Shown here in pieces: positions 20,078-29,252 of a stretch of DNA of 48,903 nucleotides (within the stretch, counting starts at the first letter, position 1; the number at the start of each line of letters is the position of its first letter). The position numbers were made by a program, and so were the translations under genes. This DNA comes from Kiloniellaceae bacterium. Its GTDB lineage: Bacteria; Pseudomonadota; Alphaproteobacteria; Kiloniellales; J153. Below the pieces are notes generated by a model, which ran no database searches, was not told the DNA's origin, and worked only from the letters and a program-made list of their open reading frames with translations. The stretch spans positions 1-48,903 of the forward strand of contig JAJFGP010000011.1 of assembly GCA_021776055.1 (NCBI GenBank). Reading direction: 5' to 3'.

Positions 20078-20981
20078 CATCGAAAGTGCCCGCTTGCTGC
20101 GCATCGATGATGCTCTGCCGCAACTCGCGGGTGCGCCGGAATAGGGCTTCCAGCTTGTCCCCCTCGCCCCAACGAATGGCCCGCTGCAGGGCCGTCAGAT
20201 CCTCGCTGAAGCGCTGCAGCATCTCGAGCACGGCCTCGCGGTTGTATAGGAAAATATCGCGCCACATGATCGGGTCGGAGGCGGCGATGCGGGTGAAGTC
20301 GCGAAAGCCGCCGGCGGAATACTTGGCCACCTCGGCGCGCAGGGATTCCTCCACATCGCCGGCGGTGGCGACAATCGTATAGGCGATCAAATGCGGCAGA
20401 TGCGAGGTGATACCCAGCACCCGGTCGTGGTGATGGGCATCCATAATCTCGATCATGGCGCCGCAGCGGCGCCACAGCTCGGCGACCCGTTCGACCGCCG
20501 CCGCATCGGTACCCGGCGGCGGCGTCAGGATGCACCAGCGGCCTTCAAAAAGCTCGGCAAAGCCGGAGGCCGGCCCGGAATGTTCGGTGCCGGCAATCGG
20601 GTGGCCCGGCACGAAGTGCACGCCCTCGGGCAGGTAGGGTCCGACGTCGCGGATCACCGACTGCTTCACCGAGCCCACGTCGGAAAGAATGGCTCCGGCC
20701 CGCAGCGCCGGAGCAATTGCCTGTGCCAGGGCATCGTAGGTGCCGACCGGCGTACACAAGAGCACCAGATCGGCACCACGCACCGCCGCGGCGGGCGTGG
20801 TATGCAGGCTATCGACCAAGCCCAGCTTGCGGACCGTCGCCCGGCTCGCCTTCGACCGGACGCTGCCGGCGATGTGCTCGGCCAACCGTTCGCGCCGCAT
20901 GACACGCGCCAGGGACGATCCGATCAAGCCCAGACCGATCAGCGCCACGCGGCCGAAAAGCGGCTTTCTAGCCGCGCTCAT
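19941..20981 (-). CDS. Prephenate/arogenate dehydrogenase
   Basis: VALIGLGLIGSSLARVM; VGSVKQSVI; PGHPIAGTEHSGPASGFAELFEGRWCILTP. Confidence 0.92.
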   Translation of the reverse strand: MSAARKPLFGRVALIGLGLIGSSLARVMRRERLAEHIAGSVRSKASRATVRKLGLVDSLHTTPAAAVRGADLVLLCTPVGTYDALAQAIAPALRAGAILSDVGSVKQSVIRDVGPYLPEGVHFVPGHPIAGTEHSGPASGFAELFEGRWCILTPPPGTDAAAVERVAELWRRCGAMIEIMDAHHHDRVLGITSHLPHLIAYTIVATAGDVEESLRAEVAKYSAGGFRDFTRIAASDPIMWRDIFLYNREAVLEMLQRFSEDLTALQRAIRWGEGDKLEALFRRTRELRQSIIDAQQAGTFDAREPDRVGLKAPGQGKRARLAKSPAGGQSAARSGRARRPKSGRQA

Positions 20982-22087
20982 GCGCCGATCCGGACGATAC
21001 CGTCGGCCATGAACCGGGTCAGCGTCCCGGCGACATCGCGCGTTTCGCCCTCGTCGCCGATGGTGATGCGCAGGCACTCCGGCAGGCCATACGACGTCAT
21101 GTCGCGGACCAGAATACCGTTCTCTTTCAGATAGCGCAGGGCCGCCGGGGCCGCGTGCGCCGTATCCGCGGGAAAATGCACCAGAAGAAAATTGCCGACG
21201 CTCGGATAAGCGTGCAGGCCTACACCTGCCATCTCCTGCGTCAACCAATCCCGCCAGCGGGCATTGTGCCGCCGCGACCGGTCCACATGCGCGCGGTCAC
21301 TCAGCGCCGCAACACCGGCAGCCAACGCCGGCCGGCAGACGTTGAAGGGGCCGCGTATCCGGTTCAACACATCGGCCACCGCCGCCGGACAATAAGCCCA
21401 GCCCAGGCGCAGCGCCGCCAGTCCGTGAATCTTGGAGAATGTCCGGGTCATGACCACGTTGTCGAATTCATCCACGAGAGCCGCACCGGAGTCGTAGTCG
21501 TCGACGGTAACGTATTCGGCATAGGCCGCATCGATGACCAGAAGGACGTGCTTGGGCAGGCCGGCCCGCAAGTGGCGCATCGCATCGCCATCCAAATAGC
21601 TGCCTGTCGGATTGTTCGGATTGGCGAGAAAAACCATCCGCGTTTGGGTTCCGGCGCGGGCAAGTATCGCGTCCACATCCGCCGTCAGGTCCCGCTCCGG
21701 CACGGCAACCGGCGTTGCCCCCACGGACTTCGCCGAGATGGCATACATTAAAAAGCCGTGCGCGCTGTGCAGCACCTCGTCGCCAGGGCCAGCATAGGCG
21801 CGCACCAGTAGAGAGATCAATTCGTCCGAGCCGGCGCCGCAGACGATGCGGGTTGCATCCAGACTTTCCGCCTCGGCGATGGCCGCCCGCAAGGCCGCGG
21901 CGGCGCCGTCCGGGTAGCGATGCAAATCGTCGCGCACGGCGGCGAAGGCGGCGGCGGCACGCGTGCCGGGGCCCAGAGGGTTCTCGTTCGACGCGAGCCG
22001 AACCGTGCGATCTCGGCCAGGCGCTACCGATTCGCCGCCCACATAGGGAGAGATGTCGAGAATGCCGGGACGCGGGGTTACACTCAC
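20978..22087 (-). CDS. hisC: Histidinol-phosphate aminotransferase
   Basis: RLASNENPLGPG; FLANPNNPTGSYL; TRTFSKIHGLAALRLGW. Confidence 0.94.
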   Translation of the reverse strand: MSVTPRPGILDISPYVGGESVAPGRDRTVRLASNENPLGPGTRAAAAFAAVRDDLHRYPDGAAAALRAAIAEAESLDATRIVCGAGSDELISLLVRAYAGPGDEVLHSAHGFLMYAISAKSVGATPVAVPERDLTADVDAILARAGTQTRMVFLANPNNPTGSYLDGDAMRHLRAGLPKHVLLVIDAAYAEYVTVDDYDSGAALVDEFDNVVMTRTFSKIHGLAALRLGWAYCPAAVADVLNRIRGPFNVCRPALAAGVAALSDRAHVDRSRRHNARWRDWLTQEMAGVGLHAYPSVGNFLLVHFPADTAHAAPAALRYLKENGILVRDMTSYGLPECLRITIGDEGETRDVAGTLTRFMADGIVRIGA

Positions 22088-22965
22088 CGTTTGGCCCCGC
22101 TGCCGGCTCCCCCCGCCATCTCCTCAAGGGACAAAGGTACGGCAAAACCACCGACGGCCCAGGCATGTGCCAAGCGCCCCTCGGACAACTCCAGGAGCTG
22201 GGCTAGGCGCTCATCGTCAGCCGCCACAAAGCCTTCGACCTCAACCAGGTGCAAAGACCGGCCACCCTCGTCGCAAGCCTGTATATCCAGTGCACCCAGG
22301 CCGCTGGCGGTCAAGATTTCCATAAGTTGGCTGCGCGAGATGACCTCGCCCGTTTCGACGGTCAAATAGCTGTGGTCGCGATCGGTCGGCTCGGGTGCCG
22401 CCAGCCCTATGGCCAAGGCTTCCGGACCATCGCCGCGCGGTGCATCGAGCACGGCAAAGGGCAAGCGGGCGACGATGCGCGGCAGCTCGCCGCCGTCGCG
22501 CGCCAGATTGCGCCACCAAGGTTCGGTCTCGTCGCCATGCGGTACCGGCAGAACACCCACGCTGGCCTTGCCATCGCTCACGGCTTCAAGAACCTGGGCG
22601 GCCGACCGGAACGCGGTCATGGGTGTACGCCAGCCAAAATGGTCGCGCGCCAAGTTGCGATAGCCAAAGGTGCCTTCCGGCGCGTACACGGCAACCGCCA
22701 GCGGCCCTTGCAAGGCGGTGTTGGCGGAAAAGATCTCGCGCCAAATCCGCACGATCAACGCCCTGGGCAGCGCACCCTTGTGACGGGCGATAAGCCGGCG
22801 CAGCACCGTTGCCTCGCGGCCGGGGCGCATATGCCCGGCGCCGTTTTTCAGCGCCCCGATCTTGCCGGCAACGTCGGTGCGTTGCATGAGCAGATCGTGG
22901 ACTTGGTCGTCGATATCGTCGATCTGCCGGCGCAGCCGGGCCAATGACTTGTCTTCGCCATGCAT
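22084..22965 (-). CDS. Chorismate mutase (AroQ-type N-terminal domain) with C-terminal extension
   Basis: LARLRRQIDDIDDQVHDLLMQRTDVAGKIGALK...REATVLRRLIARHKG; adjacent to hisC and tyrC. Confidence 0.85.
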   Translation of the reverse strand: MHGEDKSLARLRRQIDDIDDQVHDLLMQRTDVAGKIGALKNGAGHMRPGREATVLRRLIARHKGALPRALIVRIWREIFSANTALQGPLAVAVYAPEGTFGYRNLARDHFGWRTPMTAFRSAAQVLEAVSDGKASVGVLPVPHGDETEPWWRNLARDGGELPRIVARLPFAVLDAPRGDGPEALAIGLAAPEPTDRDHSYLTVETGEVISRSQLMEILTASGLGALDIQACDEGGRSLHLVEVEGFVAADDERLAQLLELSEGRLAHAWAVGGFAVPLSLEEMAGGAGSGAKR

Positions 22966-23077
22966 AAGGGGCGATTACTCCCGCGGAAAAGAGCGAATAC
23001 AGATAGTCCGTGGCCCCGGCAAAAGCAAAGAAAACCTGGCGAATTGGCCAACGGCCCCAGCGATCACGGAATCGGTG

Positions 23078-23824
23078 TTAGTCGAAGTTCCGTCGCGAGG
23101 CGGGCCGGGCGGCCTGCGGGAAGGGCACGACGATGGGCCGGGCAAAGCGGCGGCGAACCGGGCGCTGACTGGCGGCGTAGAGCTGTTTGCCTGCCTCCAG
23201 AACCACGACGCCGGAAAAAGTCGGGAACCAGCGGCTTCCGATCCGCTCCCACGCGGGGGCCGAGCGCAGCAGGGTGCGCGAGCGCATCGGCGGCATGAAG
23301 AGCGCGCGGGCACTGCGTGTCGGTGTGAACATATTGTCGCGCAACAGGCGAGATAGTTGCGTCTTGCTATAGGGATGCCCCCAGCCCAGCGGCGTCCGCT
23401 CCATCCGCGCCCAGATGCCGCGGCGATTGGGCGCCACCACCATCAACCGCCCGCCGCTGGTCAAAACGCGCCAAACTTCGCGCAGCATATCGCGCTGATA
23501 CTCACCGCTTTCGATGGCATGCACCAAAAGAACCCGGTCCACCGAGCAATCGGGCAGCGGCAACTCGGTCTCGTCGACCAGCGATGTTAGGCTTTGCCCA
23601 TCCGGCCAGCGGATGACCCCTTGCGCGGCCGGCATGAATGCCAAGACCCGCTCCGCCTCGGGCACGAACTGGCGTAAGTAAGGAGTGGCATAGCCGAGGC
23701 CCAGCACCGCCTGCCCCGCGACATCGGGCCACAGGGAACGGATGGCACGGCGCACCATGCGCCGGGCGGTTTCGCCTAGGCGCGATTCATAGAAATCTCT
23801 GAGGTCGACGACGTCATGCCACAT
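23078..23824 (-). CDS. Class I SAM-dependent methyltransferase
   Basis: VLGLGYATPYL; LLVHAIESGEYQRDMLREVWRVLTSGGRLMVVAPNR. Confidence 0.85.
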   Translation of the reverse strand: MWHDVVDLRDFYESRLGETARRMVRRAIRSLWPDVAGQAVLGLGYATPYLRQFVPEAERVLAFMPAAQGVIRWPDGQSLTSLVDETELPLPDCSVDRVLLVHAIESGEYQRDMLREVWRVLTSGGRLMVVAPNRRGIWARMERTPLGWGHPYSKTQLSRLLRDNMFTPTRSARALFMPPMRSRTLLRSAPAWERIGSRWFPTFSGVVVLEAGKQLYAASQRPVRRRFARPIVVPFPQAARPASRRNFD

Positions 23825-23965
23825 CGTGGGTGCAATCCTAGCATAGGCTGGTTAACAATGAGCAAGCCGCATAGGCGGCGCCAAGAGAGGCCTTCTAGGC
23901 ACCATTTCTGGATGCTAGATTAACGCCGCGTCCAGTTCGGGCACGTTTTTTCGAGGATCACCCCC

Positions 23966-24565
23966 ATGCAACTCTGTTACTCCGCAACCTCCCCCTATGT
24001 GCGTAAAGTCTTGGTCACCGCCATCGAGCGGGGCTTGGACAAGCAGATCGAGCGCATCTCCGCCAATACGGCCGACCCAAGCAATGATAATCCGCTGGCC
24101 AAAGTCCCGGCGCTGATCATGGATGACGGCGAGGGTCTCTATGATTCGCCGGTCATCTGCGAATACCTGGACAGCCTGCATCAGAAGGCAAAGCTATTCC
24201 CGGCCGAGGGTCCGGCGCGCTGGCGGGCCCTGCGCCAGCAGGGCCTGTGCGATGGCATTCTGGACGCCGCCATCCTGCGCATGCTGGAATCCAAGCGCCG
24301 GCCCGAGGCCTTGCGTTGGCCCGATTGGATCGCCCTTCATAGCGGCAAAGTCAGCCGCGCCGTCGACCGTCTGGAGGCAGAGGTCGCGCACCTGGAAGGC
24401 TCGTTGACGATTGGCCAGATCGCCGTCGGCTGCACGCTGGGGTATCTGGATTTCCGCTTTGGCCACGAAGATTGGCGACCGGCACATCCAAAACTCGCAG
24501 CCTGGCACACCGAATTTGCGAAGCGCCCGTCCATGTTGGAAACCGCGCCCAAGGACCCCACTTAA
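23966..24565 (+). CDS. Glutathione S-transferase family protein
   Basis: MQLCYSATSPYVRKVLVTAIE...NPLAKVPALIMDDGEGLYDSPVICEYLD. Confidence 0.9.
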   Translation: MQLCYSATSPYVRKVLVTAIERGLDKQIERISANTADPSNDNPLAKVPALIMDDGEGLYDSPVICEYLDSLHQKAKLFPAEGPARWRALRQQGLCDGILDAAILRMLESKRRPEALRWPDWIALHSGKVSRAVDRLEAEVAHLEGSLTIGQIAVGCTLGYLDFRFGHEDWRPAHPKLAAWHTEFAKRPSMLETAPKDPT

Positions 24566-24597
24566 GCCGCATCCCTATCCTTCCGCGGGAGATTGCC

Positions 24598-25185
24598 ATG
24601 CTCGACGTTATCCGCCGCACGATCCCACTAGTTTTGACGGTTGCCCTATTGCTCACTCTGGCATCAAATGCCCAGGCGCAACAACTGGCGCAGGCCGAGG
24701 AAGGGGGCTTCGAGCAAAACGAAATTCTGCAAAAGGCTGGCGAATTCTTCGGCTCAACCACCGAGGGCCTGGCCAAGGCGGTCGAAAAGGTCTTCGCCGA
24801 GCAGGGCAAACCGAACGCCTACGTAACCGGCGAGGAGATCAGCGGCGCCGTCGGTATCGGCGTCCGCTATGGCGAGGGAATGTTGAACCGAAAGGCCGGC
24901 GCCGGCACGAAGGTCTTCTGGCAGGGCCCATCTATCGGCTTCGACTTCGGTGGCAATGCCTCGAAGGTCTTTGTCCTTATCTATCACCTACCGGATACGG
25001 AATCGCTGTTTCAGCGATTCCCAGGGGTGGACGGTAGTTTTTATTTCGTCGCCGGTGTCGGGGTCAATTACCAGCAAAGCGGTGATATCATCCTAGCACC
25101 CATCCGCACCGGCGTCGGTCTGCGCGCCGGCGCGAGTGTCGGCTACATGCACTATACAAAAGAGCATTCTTGGATTCCGCTCTAG
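24598..25185 (+). CDS. DUF1134 / EipA-like envelope protein
   Basis: Signal peptide, then NAYVTGEEISGAVGIGVRYGEGMLNRK...GFDFGGNASKVFVLIYHL. Confidence 0.82.
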   Translation: MLDVIRRTIPLVLTVALLLTLASNAQAQQLAQAEEGGFEQNEILQKAGEFFGSTTEGLAKAVEKVFAEQGKPNAYVTGEEISGAVGIGVRYGEGMLNRKAGAGTKVFWQGPSIGFDFGGNASKVFVLIYHLPDTESLFQRFPGVDGSFYFVAGVGVNYQQSGDIILAPIRTGVGLRAGASVGYMHYTKEHSWIPL

Positions 25186-25216
25186 CGGGAAACACTACAG
25201 AAAACGGATTCGGACC

Positions 25217-25939
25217 ATGAAGATTTCTGACTTCGCGGCCCTAACCTTCGATTGCTATGGAACGTTGATCGATTGGGAAACCGGTATTTCCGAGGCCCTG
25301 GGCGCTTGGGCCAGGAGCCGTGGCATTGGCGCCGAAGCGGCCGACCTACTTGCGACGTTCGGCGCGTTCGAGGCCAAGCACCAGACGGCAACGCCCGATG
25401 CCCTCTATCCGGAAATCCTCGCGGCGGCTTTGCGCGACATCGGTGCCCAGTTCGGCGCCGAGCCGACCACGGCAGAGCAAATCGCCTTTGGCCGCTCGGT
25501 GCAAGATTGGCCCGCCTTTCCGGATAGCGCCGAGGCTTTGGCGTACCTGAAGCGTTACTACAAGCTGGTGATCGTCTCGAACATCGACCGGGAATCGTTC
25601 CGCCTGAGCAATGTGAAACTGGAGGTCGAGTTCGATCATATTATCACGGCGCAGGATGTCGGTTCCTACAAGCCGGCGCCGGGTCATTTCACGCGCATGC
25701 TCGCGGATATGGAGGAGATGGGAGTCGGCAAGGACCAGATTTTGCACACCGCACAAGGTCTGTTCCACGACCACGTACCGGCGAAAGAGCTCGGCCTGAC
25801 CACCATGTGGATCAACCGTCGCGCCAAAACCGAAGGCTGGAGTGCCGCACCAACGCAAAACGCCCAGGTCAAGCCGGACTTCGAAGTGCCGAGCATGGCC
25901 GCCATGGTCGAACTGCACCAACAGGAGTTGGCAAGCTAG
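25217..25939 (+). CDS. Haloacid dehalogenase type II (HAD superfamily)
   Basis: ALTFDCYGTLIDWETGI; IVSNIDRESF; ILHTAQGLFHDHVPAKELGLTTMWINR. Confidence 0.9.
   Translation: MKISDFAALTFDCYGTLIDWETGISEALGAWARSRGIGAEAADLLATFGAFEAKHQTATPDALYPEILAAALRDIGAQFGAEPTTAEQIAFGRSVQDWPAFPDSAEALAYLKRYYKLVIVSNIDRESFRLSNVKLEVEFDHIITAQDVGSYKPAPGHFTRMLADMEEMGVGKDQILHTAQGLFHDHVPAKELGLTTMWINRRAKTEGWSAAPTQNAQVKPDFEVPSMAAMVELHQQELAS
25891..25939 (+). repeat. Copy A of a 49-bp direct repeat (3' end of the HAD CDS)
   Basis: 44/49 identical to 26989..27037, same reading frame and stop. Confidence 0.9.
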
Positions 25940-26011
25940 TTCCGGCCGCCCGTTCAACACGCATCCGTGATCTCGCCAAGAAAATTCAGATAACTCGGAA
26001 TAAAGCTGACG

Positions 26012-26051
26012 CTCCCGTGTCCATACTCCCATCAGCAACCTTTCACGGGAG
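26012..26051 (+). promoter_or_regulatory. Candidate 5'UTR hairpin covering the Shine-Dalgarno of the cytochrome P460 gene
   Basis: CTCCCGTG (26012-26019) and CACGGGAG (26044-26051) are exact reverse complements; GGGAG is the likely SD. Confidence 0.5.
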
Positions 26052-26059
26052 TTCACTTT

Positions 26060-26596
26060 ATGAAGAAGCAGGTTTTGCCGGCACTCGCGGGCGCCCTAAT
26101 GACAACGGCTCTTGGCGTAGCGGCCACCGGCGGACTCGCTCAGGCGGCAGGCGATCGTCCACCCCCTGCCCCGAATGGCATAGAGCTGCCAAGCAACTAC
26201 AAAGACTGGCGTGTTATCGCCCCATCTCACCGCCCCGACCATGGGGATGGGAGCATCCGGGTTATTCTGGGCAACGACGCTGCGATCAAGGCAGCCCGGA
26301 AAGGCCAAACGAATCCCTGGCCTGACGGGGCCGTCCTGGCGAAATTGGTCTGGTGGGATCGGGCGGACGAGAACTGGGAACCGGCAACTGTGCCCGGAGA
26401 ATTCGTCCACGCGGAATTCATGATCAAAGATTCGCAAAAATACGCGGAGACAGGCGGATGGGGCTATGCGCGATGGCTCGGCCTAGAGCAGAAGCCCTAC
26501 GGGGAGGATGCGGATTTCGCCCAGGAGTGTGTCGCCTGCCACACGCCTGTCGCGTCCCGCGATTATGTGTTCACCACGCCGGCAACCCTGCCGTAA
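26060..26596 (+). CDS. Cytochrome P460 family protein, exported
   Basis: Signal peptide; YKDWRVIAPSHRPDHGDGSIRVILGNDAA; c-heme motif CVACH near the C-terminus. Confidence 0.82.
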   Translation: MKKQVLPALAGALMTTALGVAATGGLAQAAGDRPPPAPNGIELPSNYKDWRVIAPSHRPDHGDGSIRVILGNDAAIKAARKGQTNPWPDGAVLAKLVWWDRADENWEPATVPGEFVHAEFMIKDSQKYAETGGWGYARWLGLEQKPYGEDADFAQECVACHTPVASRDYVFTTPATLP

Positions 26597-26617
26597 CTCG
26601 CTAGGATCAAATCCATC

Positions 26618-27037
26618 ATGCGTTTGGCGGTCGCATACGCCTCGGGAAGTCTTGGCGGGTTCGTCACAGCTCTTTTCATTTGGTTGCTTGGTGATATAGG
26701 CGTCACTTCAGCGGCCGGCGTTGCGATCGCTCCGGCGCTTACGCCTGCTTGGCTGTATTCACGGGCCGTCTGGGGTGGTCTTTGGGGATTCACATTCCTT
26801 TTGCCATTCCTCGCGCATCAGAGGTGGTGGGTCAGAGCCTTGGTCTTCAGCCTTGGCCCCACCCTTTCCACGTGGCTCATCATCCTGCCGGTCCAAGCTG
26901 ACGCAGGCGTTTTCGGTCTTGGACTCGGATTTCTCACGCCCGTCTTCGTTGCTGTCTTCAACGCGGTCTGGGCGCTCACAACAGGGGCAAGCATGGCCGC
27001 TGTGGTCGAACTGCACCAACAGGAGTTGGCGGGCTAG
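26618..27037 (+). CDS. Small multi-TM membrane protein whose C-terminus is a copied HAD-protein tail
   Basis: 139 aa, several TM segments; ends ASMAAVVELHQQELAG vs HAD end PSMAAMVELHQQELAS. Confidence 0.65.
   Translation: MRLAVAYASGSLGGFVTALFIWLLGDIGVTSAAGVAIAPALTPAWLYSRAVWGGLWGFTFLLPFLAHQRWWVRALVFSLGPTLSTWLIILPVQADAGVFGLGLGFLTPVFVAVFNAVWALTTGASMAAVVELHQQELAG
26989..27037 (+). repeat. Copy B of the 49-bp direct repeat (tail of the membrane-protein CDS)
   Basis: 44/49 identical to 25891..25939; all five differences are transitions. Confidence 0.9.
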
Positions 27038-27055
27038 CCCCTTCCAACCCGCCTC

Positions 27056-27154
27056 GTCATCCCGGACGGCCCATAGGGCCGATCCGGGATCCATCTCTCA
27101 AGCCACGCGGAAACTTGGACCCCGGCTCTCCGCTCACGCTACGGCCAGGATGAC
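27056..27154. repeat. Palindromic REP/MITE-like dispersed-repeat candidate
   Basis: Terminal inverted GTCATCC...GGATGAC; internal hairpin ATCCCGGA-C-GGCCC-ATA-GGGCC-GA-TCCGGGAT (27059-27090). Confidence 0.6.
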
Positions 27155-27173
27155 AGTTTAGAGTCGCGCCCGT

Positions 27174-27899
27174 TCAGGTCATGTACTGACCGCCGTTGGC
27201 GGTCAATGTCGAGCCGGTAATGAAGCCGGCCTCTTCGCTTGCCAGAAAGGTGACACAGCGCGCCACCTCCTCCGGCTCGCCCAGGCGACCGACCGGGATG
27301 TGTGGCAGAATCTTGCTTTTGATGACCTCTTCCGGGACAGCGCGCACCATCTCGGTGGCGATATAGCCGGGGGCGACCGCATTCACCGTGATGCCCTTGG
27401 CCGCATTCTCCTGCGCCACCGCCTTGGTAAAACCGAACACACCCGCCTTGGCCGCGGAATAGTTGGCCTGGCCGATCTGGCCTTTCTGGCCGTTGATCGA
27501 AGCAATCGAGATCACCCGGCCAAAGCCGCGCGCGCGCATGCCTTCGATCACGTTGCGGGTCATGTTGAAGATCGAGTCCAGGTTGGTCGCGATCACCGCC
27601 CGCCAGTTTTCCGGAGACATCCGGTGCAGCGTTCCGTCGCGGGTAATACCGGCGTTGTTCACCAGGATATCGACCGGCCCCAGGTCTGCCTCGACCTGAG
27701 CAACCCCGGCCTGGCAGGCCGCAAAATCACCGACGTCCCACTTATAGACAGCAATTCCGGTCTCGGCCTTGAAGGCCTCTGCCGCCACGTCATTGCCGCC
27801 GTAGGTCGCGGCAACGGTGCAGCCTGCGTCCCTAAGGCCGACCGCAATTGCGGCACCAATGCCGCGGGTGCCGCCGGTCACGAGTGCGATACGTGCCAT
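27174..27899 (-). CDS. phaB: Acetoacetyl-CoA reductase
   Basis: ALVTGGTRGIGAAIAVGL; SINGQKGQIGQANYSAAKAG; adjacent to phaA. Confidence 0.93.
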   Translation of the reverse strand: MARIALVTGGTRGIGAAIAVGLRDAGCTVAATYGGNDVAAEAFKAETGIAVYKWDVGDFAACQAGVAQVEADLGPVDILVNNAGITRDGTLHRMSPENWRAVIATNLDSIFNMTRNVIEGMRARGFGRVISIASINGQKGQIGQANYSAAKAGVFGFTKAVAQENAAKGITVNAVAPGYIATEMVRAVPEEVIKSKILPHIPVGRLGEPEEVARCVTFLASEEAGFITGSTLTANGGQYMT

Positions 27900-27942
27900 A
27901 AGCCGTTCCCTCCCTGTTAACGCGTTTTTTTGCGTTCATTTT

Positions 27943-29118
27943 TTAGCCGCGTTCAACACACATGGCGATGCCCATGCCGCCGCCGATGCACAGGGTAGCC
28001 AGACCCTTCTTGGCGTCCCGCTTGGCCATTTCGTGCAGCAGAGTTACCAGCACCCGGGCGCCCGAGGCGCCGATCGGATGGCCGATGGCAATCGCCCCGC
28101 CATTGACGTTCACCTTCGCCGTATCCCAGCCAAGGTCCTTGTTGACCGCCAAGGCCTGCGCGGCAAACGCCTCGTTGGCCTCGATCAAATCCAGATCGCC
28201 CGCCGACCAGCCGGCCAGGTCCAGGGCCTTGCGGCTGGATGGAATTGGCCCGGTGCCCATGATCGCCGGATCGACGCCGCAAGTTGCCCACGAGACGATG
28301 CGCGCCAGCGGTGTTATGCCGCGTTTCGCCGCCGCATCCGCGGTCATGAGAACCACCGCCGCGGCGCCGTCGTTGATGCCGCTGGCGTTGCCCGCGGTTA
28401 CCGTCCCGTCCTTCTCGAAAGCAGGGCGCAGCTTGGCCAGACTTTCCGCCGTGGTGCCGTGCTTGGGGTACTCGTCTACGTCCACGGTCACCGAGCCCTT
28501 GCGTGTCTCGATGACGACCGGCGCGATTTCGTCGGCAAAGCGGCCGTCTTTTTGCGCCGCCTCCGCCTTCTGCTGGGATGCCGCAGCGAAGGCGTCCTGC
28601 TCGACCCGAGTAAGTTGCCATTTCTTGGCCACGTTCTCGGCGGTGTTGCCCATGTGGTAGCCGTTGAAGGCATCCCACAGGCCGTCCTTGATCATCGAGT
28701 CGATGAAGTTGACGTCACCCATCTTTGTACCGTTGCGCAAATGCGCCACGTGCGGTGCCTGGCTCATGCTCTCTTGCCCGCCGGCCACCACGATCTGCGA
28801 GTCGCCGACCTTGATCGCCTGATAGCCAAGGGCCACGGTGCGCAAGCCCGACCCGCAAAGCTGGTTCACTTGATAGGCCGTCTTCTCCACCGGAATACCG
28901 GCCGCTATGGCGGCCTGCCGGGCTGGATTCTGGCCCGTCCCGGCGATCAGAATCTGCCCAAGAACGGCCTCATCGACCTCGTTCGGCTCCACCTTGGCAC
29001 GCTGCAACGCTTCCTTGATGGCAACGGTCCCCAGGAACGAGGCAGCGACACCGGATAATCCGCCGTTAAATGCGCCGACGGGCGTGCGCGCTGCACCTGC
29101 GATGACGACTTCGGTCAT
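27943..29118 (-). CDS. phaA: Acetyl-CoA C-acetyltransferase
   Basis: [75 protein letters not shown]. Confidence 0.95.
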   Translation of the reverse strand: MTEVVIAGAARTPVGAFNGGLSGVAASFLGTVAIKEALQRAKVEPNEVDEAVLGQILIAGTGQNPARQAAIAAGIPVEKTAYQVNQLCGSGLRTVALGYQAIKVGDSQIVVAGGQESMSQAPHVAHLRNGTKMGDVNFIDSMIKDGLWDAFNGYHMGNTAENVAKKWQLTRVEQDAFAAASQQKAEAAQKDGRFADEIAPVVIETRKGSVTVDVDEYPKHGTTAESLAKLRPAFEKDGTVTAGNASGINDGAAAVVLMTADAAAKRGITPLARIVSWATCGVDPAIMGTGPIPSSRKALDLAGWSAGDLDLIEANEAFAAQALAVNKDLGWDTAKVNVNGGAIAIGHPIGASGARVLVTLLHEMAKRDAKKGLATLCIGGGMGIAMCVERG

Positions 29119-29159
29119 GACTGCGCTTCTCCTTGAATTCTCCAGCCGCCTTGCAAACA

Positions 29160-29185
29160 GTTAGCCGATGCCGGTTAGCCGATGC
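29160..29185. repeat. 12-bp perfect direct repeat (period 14) upstream of phaA
   Basis: GTTAGCCGATGC at 29160-29171 and 29174-29185. Confidence 0.7.
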
Positions 29186-29252
29186 TGCGGCGCAAAAGAT
29201 GTCCCCAACGTATAGCCACCTGCAACCCATGGGGGCAAGGGACAACACGGTC

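Noticed and set aside
20391-21134. 247-aa ORF antisense to the dehydrogenase and hisC genes
   Set aside because: Antisense shadow; opposite-strand genes clearly identified.
27817-29058. 413-aa plus-strand ORF across phaA
   Set aside because: Antisense shadow of phaA/phaB; composition typical of GC-rich spurious ORFs.
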